A DNA stretch of 19,837 nucleotides from Planctomycetota bacterium (GCA_023429345.1 JAEYVB010000114.1:1-19837), one strand, 5' to 3'. Positions 1-7,494 are shown, counted from the first letter of the stretch. Numbers and translations are program-made. The notes: generated by a model from the sequence alone, not told the origin.

Positions 1-1
1 G

Positions 2-586
2 CGCTATTACCTGCCCTCGGGCCGATCCCTTCAGCGGGATGAGAACTCCGCGGAGTGGGGCGTGGACCCAACGCCGGGCTTCTACATCCCCATGACCGAC
101 GAGGAAACCACGGCCATGATCGAGGCCAGGAACGCCGCCGATGTGCTTCGAGCGTCCGAGTCCGAGGGCGACCGCTGGTCCGACCCCGACTTCATCCTCG
201 ACACGCTGAAGGACAAGCAGCTCGCCGCCGCCCTTAAGGCCGTGCAGACCCGGATCGATTCGGGTGCCGAAAACTGGGAGCCGACGGGCGAGCCCCTGCC
301 CGCGGGAAGCGCCATGGCCGCGGCCGACCTCGACCGTGCCCAGAAGCTCCGCGACCGTATGGAGCGTGAACTGGAGAAGCTCGACAAGAAGATCGGCTCG
401 CTCCAGTCCGCCGCAGCCGACGCCGCCATCGTCCGCGACCTGTGGCCCGATTCGACCGAGCTTTCGGGCGGGTACCTGGACGTCTACGACAAAGACGGCA
501 AGAGAGTCGCCAAGCTCCGCATTACCGGCGACAACCTCGAGCGCTGGCTCATCGATGCGGATGTGAAGAAGGAACCGGAGCCGTGA
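2..586 (+). CDS. S41 family C-terminal processing peptidase (CtpA-like), C-terminal fragment
   Basis: Frame 2 is open from the first bases of the window to the TGA at 584-586, giving the last 194 residues of a longer protein whose start lies upstream. The opening residues, YYLPSGRSLQRDE, match the substrate-groove strand that follows the catalytic Ser/Lys region in S41 (tail-specific, CtpA/Prc) proteases, where YYxPSGRSIQ is typical. The active-site Ser and Lys and any PDZ domain would be outside the window. After this strand come a charged helical stretch (about residues 105-130 of the fragment, LRDRMERELEKLDKK, likely coiled coil) and a short C-terminal tail. A GTG at base 62 could be taken as a start, but the homology continues upstream of it, so it is internal. 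The stop overlaps the tsaD start (GTGA), suggesting translational coupling. The family call rests on one motif plus context. Confidence 0.72.
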   Translation, partial: RYYLPSGRSLQRDENSAEWGVDPTPGFYIPMTDEETTAMIEARNAADVLRASESEGDRWSDPDFILDTLKDKQLAAALKAVQTRIDSGAENWEPTGEPLPAGSAMAAADLDRAQKLRDRMERELEKLDKKIGSLQSAAADAAIVRDLWPDSTELSGGYLDVYDKDGKRVAKLRITGDNLERWLIDADVKKEPEP

Positions 587-1695
587 CCCGCGGCCGGGGA
601 GGGGGGGCCCTGATCCTCGGCATCGAATCCAGCTGCGATGAGACGGCCGCGGCCATCGTTGAGGATGGCACGCACGTTCGCTCCAGCATCGTCGCCTCGC
701 AGAACGATCTGCACGCTGAGTACGGCGGCGTGGTCCCCGAGCTCGCGAGCCGCGCTCACACGGAACGGATCCTGCCGGTTGTCCGGGCCGCGCTGCAGGA
801 GGCCGGGGCCGCACTGGAACAGATCGACGCCGTCGCCGTCGGCCATCGCCCGGGCCTCATCGGTTCGCTGCTGGTTGGCGTCGCCGCGGCCAAGGCCCTG
901 GCGTGGTCCCTCGGGAAGCCCCTGGTCGGCATCGACCACATCCACGCCCACCTCTACGCCGGGCTGCTGGACGATTTGCCTTCCCCCAGATCAGCACCAA
1001 GCCCTGCGACTTCACCTCATCTCTCTCTCTTTCCCGCGCTCGGCCTCGTCGTCTCCGGCGGCCATACGTCCCTCTACCGCTGCGACTCCTTCACCGAGCT
1101 GACCCGCCTCGGCGGCACCATCGACGATGCCATGGGCGAGGCGTTCGACAAGGCCGCGACGATCCTGGGTCTGCCCTACCCCGGGGGGCCGAATCTAGAT
1201 GCTCTGGCGCGGACGCCGGGCGCGGACGACCGTGCCCACGACTTTCCCATCAGCCGCCTCGGGCCGGGTTCGCTTGATTTCTCGTTTTCCGGGCTCAAGA
1301 CGTCGCTTCTCTACGCCGTCCGCGGGACGCCACTCCCGGGGGGGCAGTTCGAGAGGGACCACACGTGGCTTTCGGATGGGTCAAGGGCCGATCTCGCCGC
1401 GAGCTTTCAACGTGCAGCCGTGCGAGCTGCCATCATCAAGCTCGACCGCGCGGCATCCGCGTTCCCCTCCGGCTACAGGTCCCTGCTCACGGGCGGGGGC
1501 GTTACCGCCAACTCAAGGCTCCGCGACGAACTCGCCCAGTTCGCGGCCGGGCACAACCTGCGGCTCTACCTCCCGCCGCTTCGCTACTGCGTGGACAATG
1601 CCGCCATGATCGCGGGCCTGGCCTTCCACCGGCTGCGGGAACGCGGGACGGATGACGGCCTCGGCCTCCGGGCGGTGCCGACCACTTCGGCGTGA
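583..1695 (+). CDS. tsaD: tRNA N6-threonylcarbamoyladenosine transferase TsaD
   Basis: TsaD (Gcp/Kae1 family, ASKHA fold) transfers the threonylcarbamoyl group from TC-AMP to A37 of ANN-decoding tRNAs in the cytoplasm, working with TsaB, TsaE and TsaC. The N-terminus carries LGIESSCDETAAAIV and YGGVVPELASRAH, both family hallmarks. The metal site is seen as HIHAH (His119 and His123) and Asp338 in the motif CVDNAAMIAG; VVSGGHT and GGGVTAN are the nucleotide-binding turns. The chosen start is GTG 583, inside the stop of the upstream protease gene (GTGA overlap), giving 370 residues, close to the usual 330-350. There is a Pro/Ser-rich extra loop of roughly ten residues between HIHAHLYAG and LGLVVSGGHT. 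The usual GPGL turn reads HRPGL here. A run of seven G (601-607) lies just after the start codon. Confidence 0.95.
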   Translation: MTRGRGGGALILGIESSCDETAAAIVEDGTHVRSSIVASQNDLHAEYGGVVPELASRAHTERILPVVRAALQEAGAALEQIDAVAVGHRPGLIGSLLVGVAAAKALAWSLGKPLVGIDHIHAHLYAGLLDDLPSPRSAPSPATSPHLSLFPALGLVVSGGHTSLYRCDSFTELTRLGGTIDDAMGEAFDKAATILGLPYPGGPNLDALARTPGADDRAHDFPISRLGPGSLDFSFSGLKTSLLYAVRGTPLPGGQFERDHTWLSDGSRADLAASFQRAAVRAAIIKLDRAASAFPSGYRSLLTGGGVTANSRLRDELAQFAAGHNLRLYLPPLRYCVDNAAMIAGLAFHRLRERGTDDGLGLRAVPTTSA

Positions 1696-1743
1696 TCGCC
1701 GCGGCCGCGGTAAGCTCCCCGCCCCGACCCCATTTCTCTGGCC

Positions 1744-2283
1744 ATGCTCTCCATCGAACGAATCTCGCCGGACCACCCGCTCTACCCGCAGGCATGCAGC
1801 CTTCGCGAGGAGGTGCTGCTGCAGCCGCTGGGCCTGAGCATGGCCTGGTGGCGGGCAAACTTCGGCACGATCGAGGATCGGGCCGAGCACTTCGTCGCGG
1901 CGGTCGCGCTCACGGACCGAGCGGGCCCCGGGGGGCGGGGCGTTGCGGGCGCAAAGCAGGGCGGTGGCGCCGGGCGGCGGGTGATCGGCTGCGCCTCGCT
2001 CCTGCCCCACGACCCGGGGCCGCGGACCGGTCGGCTGCTGCAGATGGCGGTGGACAAGCAGCGGCAGGGCGAGGGTGTGGGCCGGCGGCTGGTCGCCACG
2101 ATCGAGTCGCGGGCTTTCGGCGAACTGGGTCTCCAGGACCTGTACTGCCACGCCCAGGTCCGCGCCAGCGATTTTTACGAGCGGCTCGGCTGGGAGCCTG
2201 TCGGCGAGATCTTCGAGGAGGGGGGCATCCCCCACCGCAAGATGATCATCCGCTGCCCGGCGGTGGAGGAGGACCTGTTCTAG
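1744..2283 (+). CDS. GNAT family N-acetyltransferase
   Basis: This 179-residue protein has the acetyl-CoA pyrophosphate-binding motif A of GNAT enzymes: LLQMAVDKQRQGEGVG, with the Q-x-x-G-x-G core at residues 106-111, followed by a helix (RRLVATIE). A later FYERLGW stretch (near residue 145) is the typical motif B end of the fold. The N-terminal part (LREEVLLQPLG) resembles the ElaA-like subgroup, whose substrate is generally unknown, so no acceptor can be named. An Arg/Gly-rich loop of about 20 residues (GPGGRGVAGAKQGGGAGRR) interrupts the central sheet and looks lineage-specific. The start is ATG 1744, 48 bases after tsaD on the same strand, with no strong Shine-Dalgarno sequence. It may be co-transcribed with tsaD; the next gene is convergent. 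Confidence 0.85.
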   Translation: MLSIERISPDHPLYPQACSLREEVLLQPLGLSMAWWRANFGTIEDRAEHFVAAVALTDRAGPGGRGVAGAKQGGGAGRRVIGCASLLPHDPGPRTGRLLQMAVDKQRQGEGVGRRLVATIESRAFGELGLQDLYCHAQVRASDFYERLGWEPVGEIFEEGGIPHRKMIIRCPAVEEDLF

Positions 2284-2322
2284 CCCGGGCTTCCCCGGCA
2301 TAGGCTCGAGGCGGGTGCGGTC

Positions 2323-3798
2323 TCACGGGCAGCCGCCGGCGAAGCGCTGGAGGAAGCAGGTGAAATCCGCGACGTTCAGGACGGGGGCGGCGGTGCTGAG
2401 GTCGCAGTTGGCGGAGGCCTCGCCACCGGCGAACCTCTGGAGGAAGCAGGTGAAATCCGCGACGTTGAGGGTCGGGGCCTGCGTGCTGGCGTCGCAGTTG
2501 GCGTAGCAGGCCACGAGCTTGAGAACTTGCCCGCTCGTGCCGCCGGGACCGCCGGTGGAGCCGACCATGACGTAGATCTCGCCCTGCTCGTCGCGGCCGA
2601 AGCCCTTGACGAACTTGTTGAGCGTGCGGTCGTCAGCGCCGATGCGGAGGCGGCGGATGTTGGAGGGGGTGGCGGGGTCGAGATAGAACAGGTGCCCGTC
2701 CGGCGACCCGAATGAGGTGCTGAAGTCTCCGAACACGTACTTGCCGTTCATCGCGGGGACCTGCCCGCCGCGGTACACAAATCCGCCGATGATCGAGATG
2801 CCGATGGAGCGGCCGTAGGTGGCGATCGGGAGGGTCAGGCCTGCCTGGTTGCAGTTGGCGAGCGGCACCGTGGGGTTGAAGGGATCGAAGCAGTTGGTGC
2901 CCTCCATGATGACCCACCCGTAGTTCGCGCCGAGCTGGCCGATATTGAGCTCCTCGAGGAGGTTCTGGCCGACGTCGGTGAGGTACATCTGGTTGGTGCC
3001 GCCGGGACCGTCGTCGAAACTGAAGCGGTAAGGGTTTCGGAGCCCCCAGGCGTAGATCTCGTCGAGGCCGGGCGAGTTGGCGAAGGGGTTGCTGGGCGGG
3101 ATGGCATAGGGGCTCCCGCTGTCGACATCGATCCGGTGGATCTTGCCGAGGGCGACGTTTGTGTTCTGCCCGTTGCCGGTGGGGCCGTGCGGCAGGGTGG
3201 GGAGGTGAAGACCGTCGTTGGCGCCGCCGCCATCGCCGAGTGTGAAATAGAGGAGCCCGTCGGGGCCGAACACGACATCGCCGGAGTTGTGATTGAACTC
3301 GGGCTCATCGACGCGGAAAAGGATGCTGCCGCTGGTCGGATCGGCAAGGTTGGGGTTCGCGTTGCTGACGCGGTACTCGGCGAGGATCTCTTCGTGGCAG
3401 CCGCGGCTGGTGCCGAAGCAGGGCTCGCCGCTGACGCCGACACGGGCTTTGGAGTAGCGGATGAAGAACCGTCCGTTGTTGACGTAATCGGGATGGAAGG
3501 CGAGACCGAGAAGGCCGCGCTCGTCGAATCCGGTGTTGACAGTGACGATCTCGCTTGAGACGTCGAGGAACGGGGTTGGGAGGAGCTGTCCGTTCTGGAT
3601 GATGAAGACCTTGCCGGTCTGGTCGACGATGAAGAGGCGGTTGGAGCCGTCGTTGGAGGGGACGCCGAGGATGGGGGCGACCATGCCGTTGGCCGCGGGG
3701 GCGAGGTCGATGCCGAAAGCGCCCGGTGTGACCTGGGCGGCGGCGGAACCGGCGAGGCAGGCGAGAGCGAGGGCGGGCAGGGTGCGGTGCGTGCGCAT
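2323..3798 (-). CDS. Exported PQQ-dependent sugar dehydrogenase-like protein with GC-type dockerin tail
   Basis: The 491-residue product begins with a signal peptide (MRTHRT, then a hydrophobic LPALALACLAGSAAA, likely cleavage after AAAQ). Its body is a soluble quinoprotein glucose/sorbosone dehydrogenase beta-propeller: FDERGLLGLAFHPDY, then FNHNSGDVVFGPDG (catalytic-His strand, near residue 170), GKIHRIDVD, and GLRNPYRFSFD (near residue 255, the Arg that contacts PQQ in the family), then DVGQN and NYGW. The expected role is periplasmic oxidation of a sugar or related alcohol; the substrate is not predictable. Residues 431-491 are two 30-residue dockerin-like repeats. The start is ATG 3798 because AAGGAG lies about seven bases upstream; the open frame extends further to 4020 but those codons look non-coding. 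It is divergent from argR and convergent with the acetyltransferase gene. Confidence 0.88.
   Translation of the reverse strand: MRTHRTLPALALACLAGSAAAQVTPGAFGIDLAPAANGMVAPILGVPSNDGSNRLFIVDQTGKVFIIQNGQLLPTPFLDVSSEIVTVNTGFDERGLLGLAFHPDYVNNGRFFIRYSKARVGVSGEPCFGTSRGCHEEILAEYRVSNANPNLADPTSGSILFRVDEPEFNHNSGDVVFGPDGLLYFTLGDGGGANDGLHLPTLPHGPTGNGQNTNVALGKIHRIDVDSGSPYAIPPSNPFANSPGLDEIYAWGLRNPYRFSFDDGPGGTNQMYLTDVGQNLLEELNIGQLGANYGWVIMEGTNCFDPFNPTVPLANCNQAGLTLPIATYGRSIGISIIGGFVYRGGQVPAMNGKYVFGDFSTSFGSPDGHLFYLDPATPSNIRRLRIGADDRTLNKFVKGFGRDEQGEIYVMVGSTGGPGGTSGQVLKLVACYANCDASTQAPTLNVADFTCFLQRFAGGEASANCDLSTAAPVLNVADFTCFLQRFAGGCP
2326..2508 (-). repeat. Tandem GC-type dockerin repeats (90-bp period) in the sugar dehydrogenase gene
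   Basis: The last 61 codons encode two copies of a 30-residue unit with core ANCDxSTxAPxLNVADF and then TCFLQRFAGG, ending in GCP. At the DNA level, 2347-2376 and 2437-2466 are identical over 30 bases, exactly 90 bases apart. The Asp/Asn spacing resembles a calcium-binding EF-hand half, as in dockerins. I recognise this as the C-terminal tail found on many exported Phycisphaerae proteins; its receptor or sorting partner is not in this window. Confidence 0.85.
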
Positions 3799-4000
3799 GG
3801 ACAGCTCCTTGGTGGATCCCGATGCGGTTGGGCCGGCTGGCCCAGGGGGCCCCCTATCGACGGCGGTCCCCCCCGGAGGCAGATGTTGCCGAGGGAGCGG
3901 AATCTTGCAGCGCTCCGCCAGAAAGAATGGGGTCATCCCGGGAGGGTCTTGGCGCCTCTGACGGCGTCGCCGCCGGGGGACCGGGGGTGGGGCACGCCCC

Positions 4001-4018
4001 CTTGCATTGTTATTCATC
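4001..4018. promoter_or_regulatory. ARG-box-like operator upstream of argR
   Basis: The sequence reads TGCAT-TGTT-ATTCA (4003-4016). It matches the E. coli ARG-box core TGAAT-N4-ATTCA at nine of ten half-site positions, with the right spacing and a mostly A/T centre, in an otherwise very G+C-rich setting. It overlaps the -35 element and the start of the spacer of the argR promoter, the position expected for a repressor site. ArgR binding here would give autoregulation and arginine repression of the whole cluster. This is an inference from consensus matching. Confidence 0.6.
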
Positions 4019-4030
4019 ACTCCGTATAGT
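4002..4030 (+). promoter_or_regulatory. Sigma-70-type promoter of the arginine cluster
   Basis: TTGCAT (4002-4007) and TATAGT (4025-4030) are separated by exactly 17 bases. The -35 matches the consensus at four of six positions and the -10 at five of six. The expected transcription start is about seven bases after the -10, at 4036-4038, which coincides with the argR ATG at 4037. No Shine-Dalgarno sequence is visible upstream of that ATG, so the transcript is probably leaderless. Confidence 0.65.
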
Positions 4031-4036
4031 TATGCC

Positions 4037-4489
4037 ATGCTCGACAAGCCCCGCAGGCAGCAGCGGATCCTGCACCTCATCCAGGCCGGCCCGGTGTCCA
4101 GCCAGGAACAGCTGGCGGGGCTGCTGCGCGCCGAGGGGTTCAGCGTCACGCAGGCGACGCTGTCGCGTGATCTGCGGGAGCTGGGCGTGATGAAGGGCCC
4201 GGCGGGCTACGCCGTTCCCGAGCATCTGCCGACGCTGCCGGTCGGGGATGGGGAGCTGCAGCGAGCGGTGCAGTCGTACCTCGTGCGGGCGGAGTCGGGC
4301 GGGACCATGGCGGTACTGCACACGGGCCCCGGTCGTGCGCCGCTCCTGGCGCTGGAACTCGACCGGGCGCGGCTGAAGCCCGTCCTAGGGACCATCGCGG
4401 GGGATGACACGATCTTTGTGGCGACCCGGAACTCGCGGGATGCGGCGCGGGTGCTGCGGCAGCTGAGGGTGATGGCGGGGCTGAAGTGA
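4037..4489 (+). CDS. argR: Arginine repressor ArgR
   Basis: This 150-residue protein is the arginine-responsive transcriptional regulator. The N-terminal winged helix is clear: RRQQRILHLI, then SQEQLAGLLRAEGF and the recognition helix VTQATLSRDLRELG (the conserved SR pair). The C-terminal oligomerisation and arginine-binding domain ends with GTIAGDDTIFVA, whose two Asp (123 and 124) bind the arginine amino group in known ArgR hexamers. The start is ATG 4037 because family homology begins there; a TTG at 4007 in the same frame would place the promoter inside the gene. No ribosome binding site precedes it and the predicted transcription start falls on the ATG. It heads the argCBFGH cluster, and argC begins 23 bases later, so it most likely represses its own operon. 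Confidence 0.95.
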   Translation: MLDKPRRQQRILHLIQAGPVSSQEQLAGLLRAEGFSVTQATLSRDLRELGVMKGPAGYAVPEHLPTLPVGDGELQRAVQSYLVRAESGGTMAVLHTGPGRAPLLALELDRARLKPVLGTIAGDDTIFVATRNSRDAARVLRQLRVMAGLK

Positions 4490-4512
4490 GCAGAGCGATA
4501 GAGTTGGTGACG

Positions 4513-5550
4513 ATGGCGAAGATCCGGGCGGTCATTGTCGGTGCGACGGGGTACAGCGGCGCCGAGCTGTGTGCGCTCCTGCTGCGTCATCCGGGGGCGG
4601 AGATTGTCGGGCTGTTCGGGTCTTCACGGAGGGACGAGAACGCCGCCGCGATGGGGGACCTGCACCCGCGGCTGCGGGGGATGCGCCTGCCGGATGGCGG
4701 TCTCGTGCGTGCGGCTGAGCTGGGCGCTATCGCGGCATTGCAGCCGGATGCGGTTTTCCTGTGCACGCCTCACGAGGCGAGCGTGGAACTCGCTCCGGAA
4801 CTGCTGCGCGTGCTGCCGGAGTCCGTCGTGTTCGATCTTTCGGGGGGGTTCCGTCTTCGGGCGGAGGACTATCCCAGGTACTACGGGTTCGATCACGGTG
4901 CCATAGGATGGCTCGAGAAGGCGGTGTACGGGCTGGCGGAGCTGAACCGCGCCAAGCTTGCATCTTCCAGCGTGCGGCTGGTGGCGGTGCCCGGGTGCTA
5001 CCCGACGTCCGCGATCCTGCCGCTGGCGCCGCTGGTGCGGGCGGCGGCGGTCGAGCCGGGGCGGCGTCCGGTCGTGGACTCGACCAGCGGTGTGAGCGGG
5101 GCGGGGCGGACGCCGACGGCGAAAGTCCATTTCTGCGAGGTGAGCCTGCAGCCGTACAACGTGCTGAAGCATCGGCACAATCCTGAGATCAACCTGCACT
5201 GCGGGACGGGGGTTGTGTTCACGCCGCACCTGGGGGCGTTCGACCGCGGGATCCTCTCGACGATTCACGTGGACCTGGCGGTGGGATGGACCGCTGCACG
5301 CGTCGGGGAGACGCTGCGGTCCGCGTACGGCGGCGAGACGTTCGTCCGACTCCTTGGCGCTGAGGTGTGGCCGAGTATCGCGGGCGTGCGGGGAACGAAC
5401 TACTGCGATATCGGCTGGGCCTGCGATGAGGACGGCCGCCACCTGATCCTTGTGAGCGCGATTGATAACCTCGTGAAGGGGGCGGCCGGGCAGGCGCTGC
5501 AGTGCATGAACATCCGCTTCGGGCTGCCCGAGACTGAGGGGCTGCTTTGA
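4513..5550 (+). CDS. argC: N-acetyl-gamma-glutamyl-phosphate reductase
   Basis: ArgC reduces N-acetylglutamyl-phosphate with NADPH to the semialdehyde, the third step of arginine synthesis. The product (345 residues) opens with the dinucleotide-binding loop VGATGYSGAEL and carries the catalytic Cys162 in VPGCYPT. FLCTPHEAS, FDLSGGFRL, DSTSGVSGAGR, HRHNPEI and FTPHLGAFDRGIL are the usual substrate-site stretches, and NLVKGAAGQA near the end is typical. I chose ATG 4513 (MAKIRAVIVG); an in-frame GTG at 4486 overlapping the argR stop would add nine residues outside the family's normal start, and GTG 4507 is also possible. It is followed directly by argB with a 4-base overlap. Confidence 0.95.
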   Translation: MAKIRAVIVGATGYSGAELCALLLRHPGAEIVGLFGSSRRDENAAAMGDLHPRLRGMRLPDGGLVRAAELGAIAALQPDAVFLCTPHEASVELAPELLRVLPESVVFDLSGGFRLRAEDYPRYYGFDHGAIGWLEKAVYGLAELNRAKLASSSVRLVAVPGCYPTSAILPLAPLVRAAAVEPGRRPVVDSTSGVSGAGRTPTAKVHFCEVSLQPYNVLKHRHNPEINLHCGTGVVFTPHLGAFDRGILSTIHVDLAVGWTAARVGETLRSAYGGETFVRLLGAEVWPSIAGVRGTNYCDIGWACDEDGRHLILVSAIDNLVKGAAGQALQCMNIRFGLPETEGLL

Positions 5551-6362
5551 CGGGGCCGCTGGTCGTGAAGATCGGCGGGGCGGGCGTTGATGAGCCGCTG
5601 AAGACTCCTGCCCTCTGGAAGGCGCTGGCTTCTACGTTTCGTTCTCTGGCCGGGCAGTTGGTGCTCGTGCACGGAGGCGGAAGGGCTGTCGATGCACATC
5701 TGGATCGGCTGGGTTTCAGCACGCACCGAGTGCAAGAGTTGCGGGTAACTCCTGACGACCAGATTGAGGAGGTCGTCGGTGTTCTGGCGGGACGAGTGAA
5801 CAAAGCGATCGTCGGGGCGCTCCATGCCCAGTCTGGCGATCCAGACCTCCGCGCGGTCGGGCTGTGCCTATCGGATGGTCGGCTTTCGCACGTGAAGCGC
5901 AGGATGGCGCCCGGTGGACAGGATCTGGGAAGGGTCGGGTCGGTCGTTAGCGACAGGGATGACTATCCCGGACACCTGCTGCGTGTGCTGACATCCAACG
6001 GCTTCCTGCCAGTGCTGTGCTCCATTGGCTACGACTCTGGAGGGCGGCCGCTGAATGTCAATGCGGACGACGCGGCTGCTGAGATCGCCTATCGGATCGG
6101 GGCGCGGGGGCTGGTGCTGCTGACGGATGTCGAGGGGATTCTCGGGGCGGACGGGAAGCGGACCGAGCGGATCGACGGTCGCGGAATCGAGAGGCTCATC
6201 TCCCAAGGAGTGATCCGCGGCGGAATGATGCCGAAGGCGAGGGCGGCGGTTTCGGCCGCGAAAGCGAGCGGGGCCCCCACCATCATCGCCTCGTTCAACC
6301 GGCCGGGAGATCTGGTGCGGATTGCGCGGCGAGAAGCGGCAGGGACGGTCGTCGTTCAGTAA
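5547..6362 (+). CDS. argB: Acetylglutamate kinase
   Basis: ArgB phosphorylates N-acetylglutamate with ATP, the second step of arginine synthesis. The 271-residue product shows the amino-acid-kinase motifs VVKIGGAG (phosphate-binding Lys near residue 8), VHGGGRAVD (substrate Gly loop), LNVNADDAAAEIA (catalytic Asn/Asp region), LLTDVEGI and GGMMPKARAA. The start is TTG 5547, within the argC stop (TTGA overlap), the only start that keeps the conserved first strand. The protein begins almost immediately at that strand, so it lacks the N-terminal kinked helix that arginine-inhibited kinases use to build hexamers; this suggests an arginine-insensitive enzyme. A 98-base gap containing a repeat element separates it from argF. 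Confidence 0.93.
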   Translation: MTGPLVVKIGGAGVDEPLKTPALWKALASTFRSLAGQLVLVHGGGRAVDAHLDRLGFSTHRVQELRVTPDDQIEEVVGVLAGRVNKAIVGALHAQSGDPDLRAVGLCLSDGRLSHVKRRMAPGGQDLGRVGSVVSDRDDYPGHLLRVLTSNGFLPVLCSIGYDSGGRPLNVNADDAAAEIAYRIGARGLVLLTDVEGILGADGKRTERIDGRGIERLISQGVIRGGMMPKARAAVSAAKASGAPTIIASFNRPGDLVRIARREAAGTVVVQ

Positions 6363-6409
6363 GAACTGGTTTCACCACAGAGGCACAGAGAGACACAGAC
6401 GAGAACTGG
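6362..6409. repeat. CACAGAG-type dispersed repeat flanked by 8-bp direct repeats
   Basis: Between argB and argF lies a purine-rich stretch (6370-6401) built from CACAGAGG, CACAGAGA and a diverged CACAGACG unit, preceded by TTCAC. Similar ACCACAGAGGCACAGAG strings are, from memory, widespread intergenic repeats in planctomycetes and several other phyla. The octamer AGAACTGG occurs exactly on both sides (6362-6369 and 6402-6409), like a target-site duplication. The left copy begins on the last base of the argB stop codon. The mobility reading is an inference. Confidence 0.55.
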
Positions 6410-6460
6410 GGGAAGACATTGGCGAGGCGGTCGCGACAGCGACGTGAAAGGAAGCATGAA

Positions 6461-7459
6461 GTGACGCAGGTGATTGCGGAGACGAGGACGGTTCGTTCGG
6501 GGAGCAAGCGGCAGGGTCTGGGTGGAGCGGATCTCCTGTCGCTGGCGGACCTCTCGCGCGAGGAGGTCACTGGCTTGTTCGAGACGGCCGCGGCCTCGAA
6601 GGCGGATATCGCCCCCTTCCGCGCGGCGCTCGCCGGCAAGACGGTAATCCTGCTCTTCGAGAAGCCGTCGCTTCGCACCCGCGTCACGTTCGAGGTGGGT
6701 CCCCAGAAGATGGGCGGGCAGGCGATCTACTTCGACCACTCGAAGGAGCGGATCGGTGACCGCGAGAGCGTGAAGGACTACGGCCGGAACCTGGAGCGGT
6801 GGGTGGACTGCGTGGTGGCGCGGGTGTATTCGCACGAGGTGCTGGTGGAGATGGCGGAGCACTGCCGCGTGCCGGTCATCAACGCGCTCTCCGACATGGA
6901 GCATCCCTGCCAGGCATTGGCGGACTATTTCACGCTCGTGGAGCGGCTAGGCTCGGTGGACGCCTTGCGCGGGTTCCCGCTCGCGTACATCGGCGATGGC
7001 AACAACGTGTGCGCATCCCTGATGCACGGGGCGGGGCTGCTCGGGGCCGATCTGCGGGTGATCTGTCCCGAGGGATTCGAGCCCGAGGCCGCGGTGTTGG
7101 CCGAGGCGCGGGCGCTGGCCGCGGCGTCCGGTGGCTCGGTCACGGTGTCCCACGACCCGGACGCCGTGCGCGGGGCCGCGGCCGTGTACACGGACACGTG
7201 GGTGTCGATGGGGGATGAGGGGGAGAAGGTGCGGCGGATGGCGGCGTTTGCCGACTACCGTGTGGACGAGGAGATGATGGCTTTGGCGGGGCGGGGCGGG
7301 AAGCCGGCCTGGTTCATGCACTGTCTCCCCGCGCACCGCGGGGCGGAGGTCACTGACGGCGTCATCGATGCGGCGACGAGCCTTGTGTACGACCAGGCCG
7401 AGAACAGGATGCACGTCCAGAACGCGCTCATGGTCGAACTCCTCAGCAGGCCCTCCTAG
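6461..7459 (+). CDS. argF: Ornithine carbamoyltransferase
   Basis: This enzyme makes citrulline from ornithine and carbamoyl phosphate. The 332-residue product has the carbamoyl-phosphate loop FEKPSLRTRVTFE, the HPCQ motif (DMEHPCQALADY) and the ornithine-site Cys288 in HCLPAHRG, with SMGDEGEK corresponding to the usual SMG loop. These residues favour ornithine rather than acetyl- or succinyl-ornithine as substrate, though that is not proven. The start is GTG 6461, preceded at six bases by AAAGGAAG. An in-frame TTG at 6419 would add 14 Arg-rich codons with no homology and no ribosome site. The gene lies between the CACAGAG repeat and argG (35-base gap). argD, often adjacent in such clusters, is absent. 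Confidence 0.94.
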   Translation: MTQVIAETRTVRSGSKRQGLGGADLLSLADLSREEVTGLFETAAASKADIAPFRAALAGKTVILLFEKPSLRTRVTFEVGPQKMGGQAIYFDHSKERIGDRESVKDYGRNLERWVDCVVARVYSHEVLVEMAEHCRVPVINALSDMEHPCQALADYFTLVERLGSVDALRGFPLAYIGDGNNVCASLMHGAGLLGADLRVICPEGFEPEAAVLAEARALAAASGGSVTVSHDPDAVRGAAAVYTDTWVSMGDEGEKVRRMAAFADYRVDEEMMALAGRGGKPAWFMHCLPAHRGAEVTDGVIDAATSLVYDQAENRMHVQNALMVELLSRPS

Positions 7460-7494
7460 AAGAACGACACCCGACTTAGCCAGGACACGATTAC

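Noticed and set aside
442..582. Extension of tsaD upstream to 442
   Set aside because: The added residues are an Arg-rich shadow of the peptidase gene and lie outside the TsaD family.
2285..2298. CCGGG/CCCGG mini-hairpin between the convergent acetyltransferase and dehydrogenase genes
   Set aside because: Five-pair stem with no T-tract; too weak to call a terminator in this base composition.
3971..4001. Possible G-quadruplex upstream of the argR promoter
   Set aside because: Only three long G-tracts are present close together and the local base composition makes such runs common.
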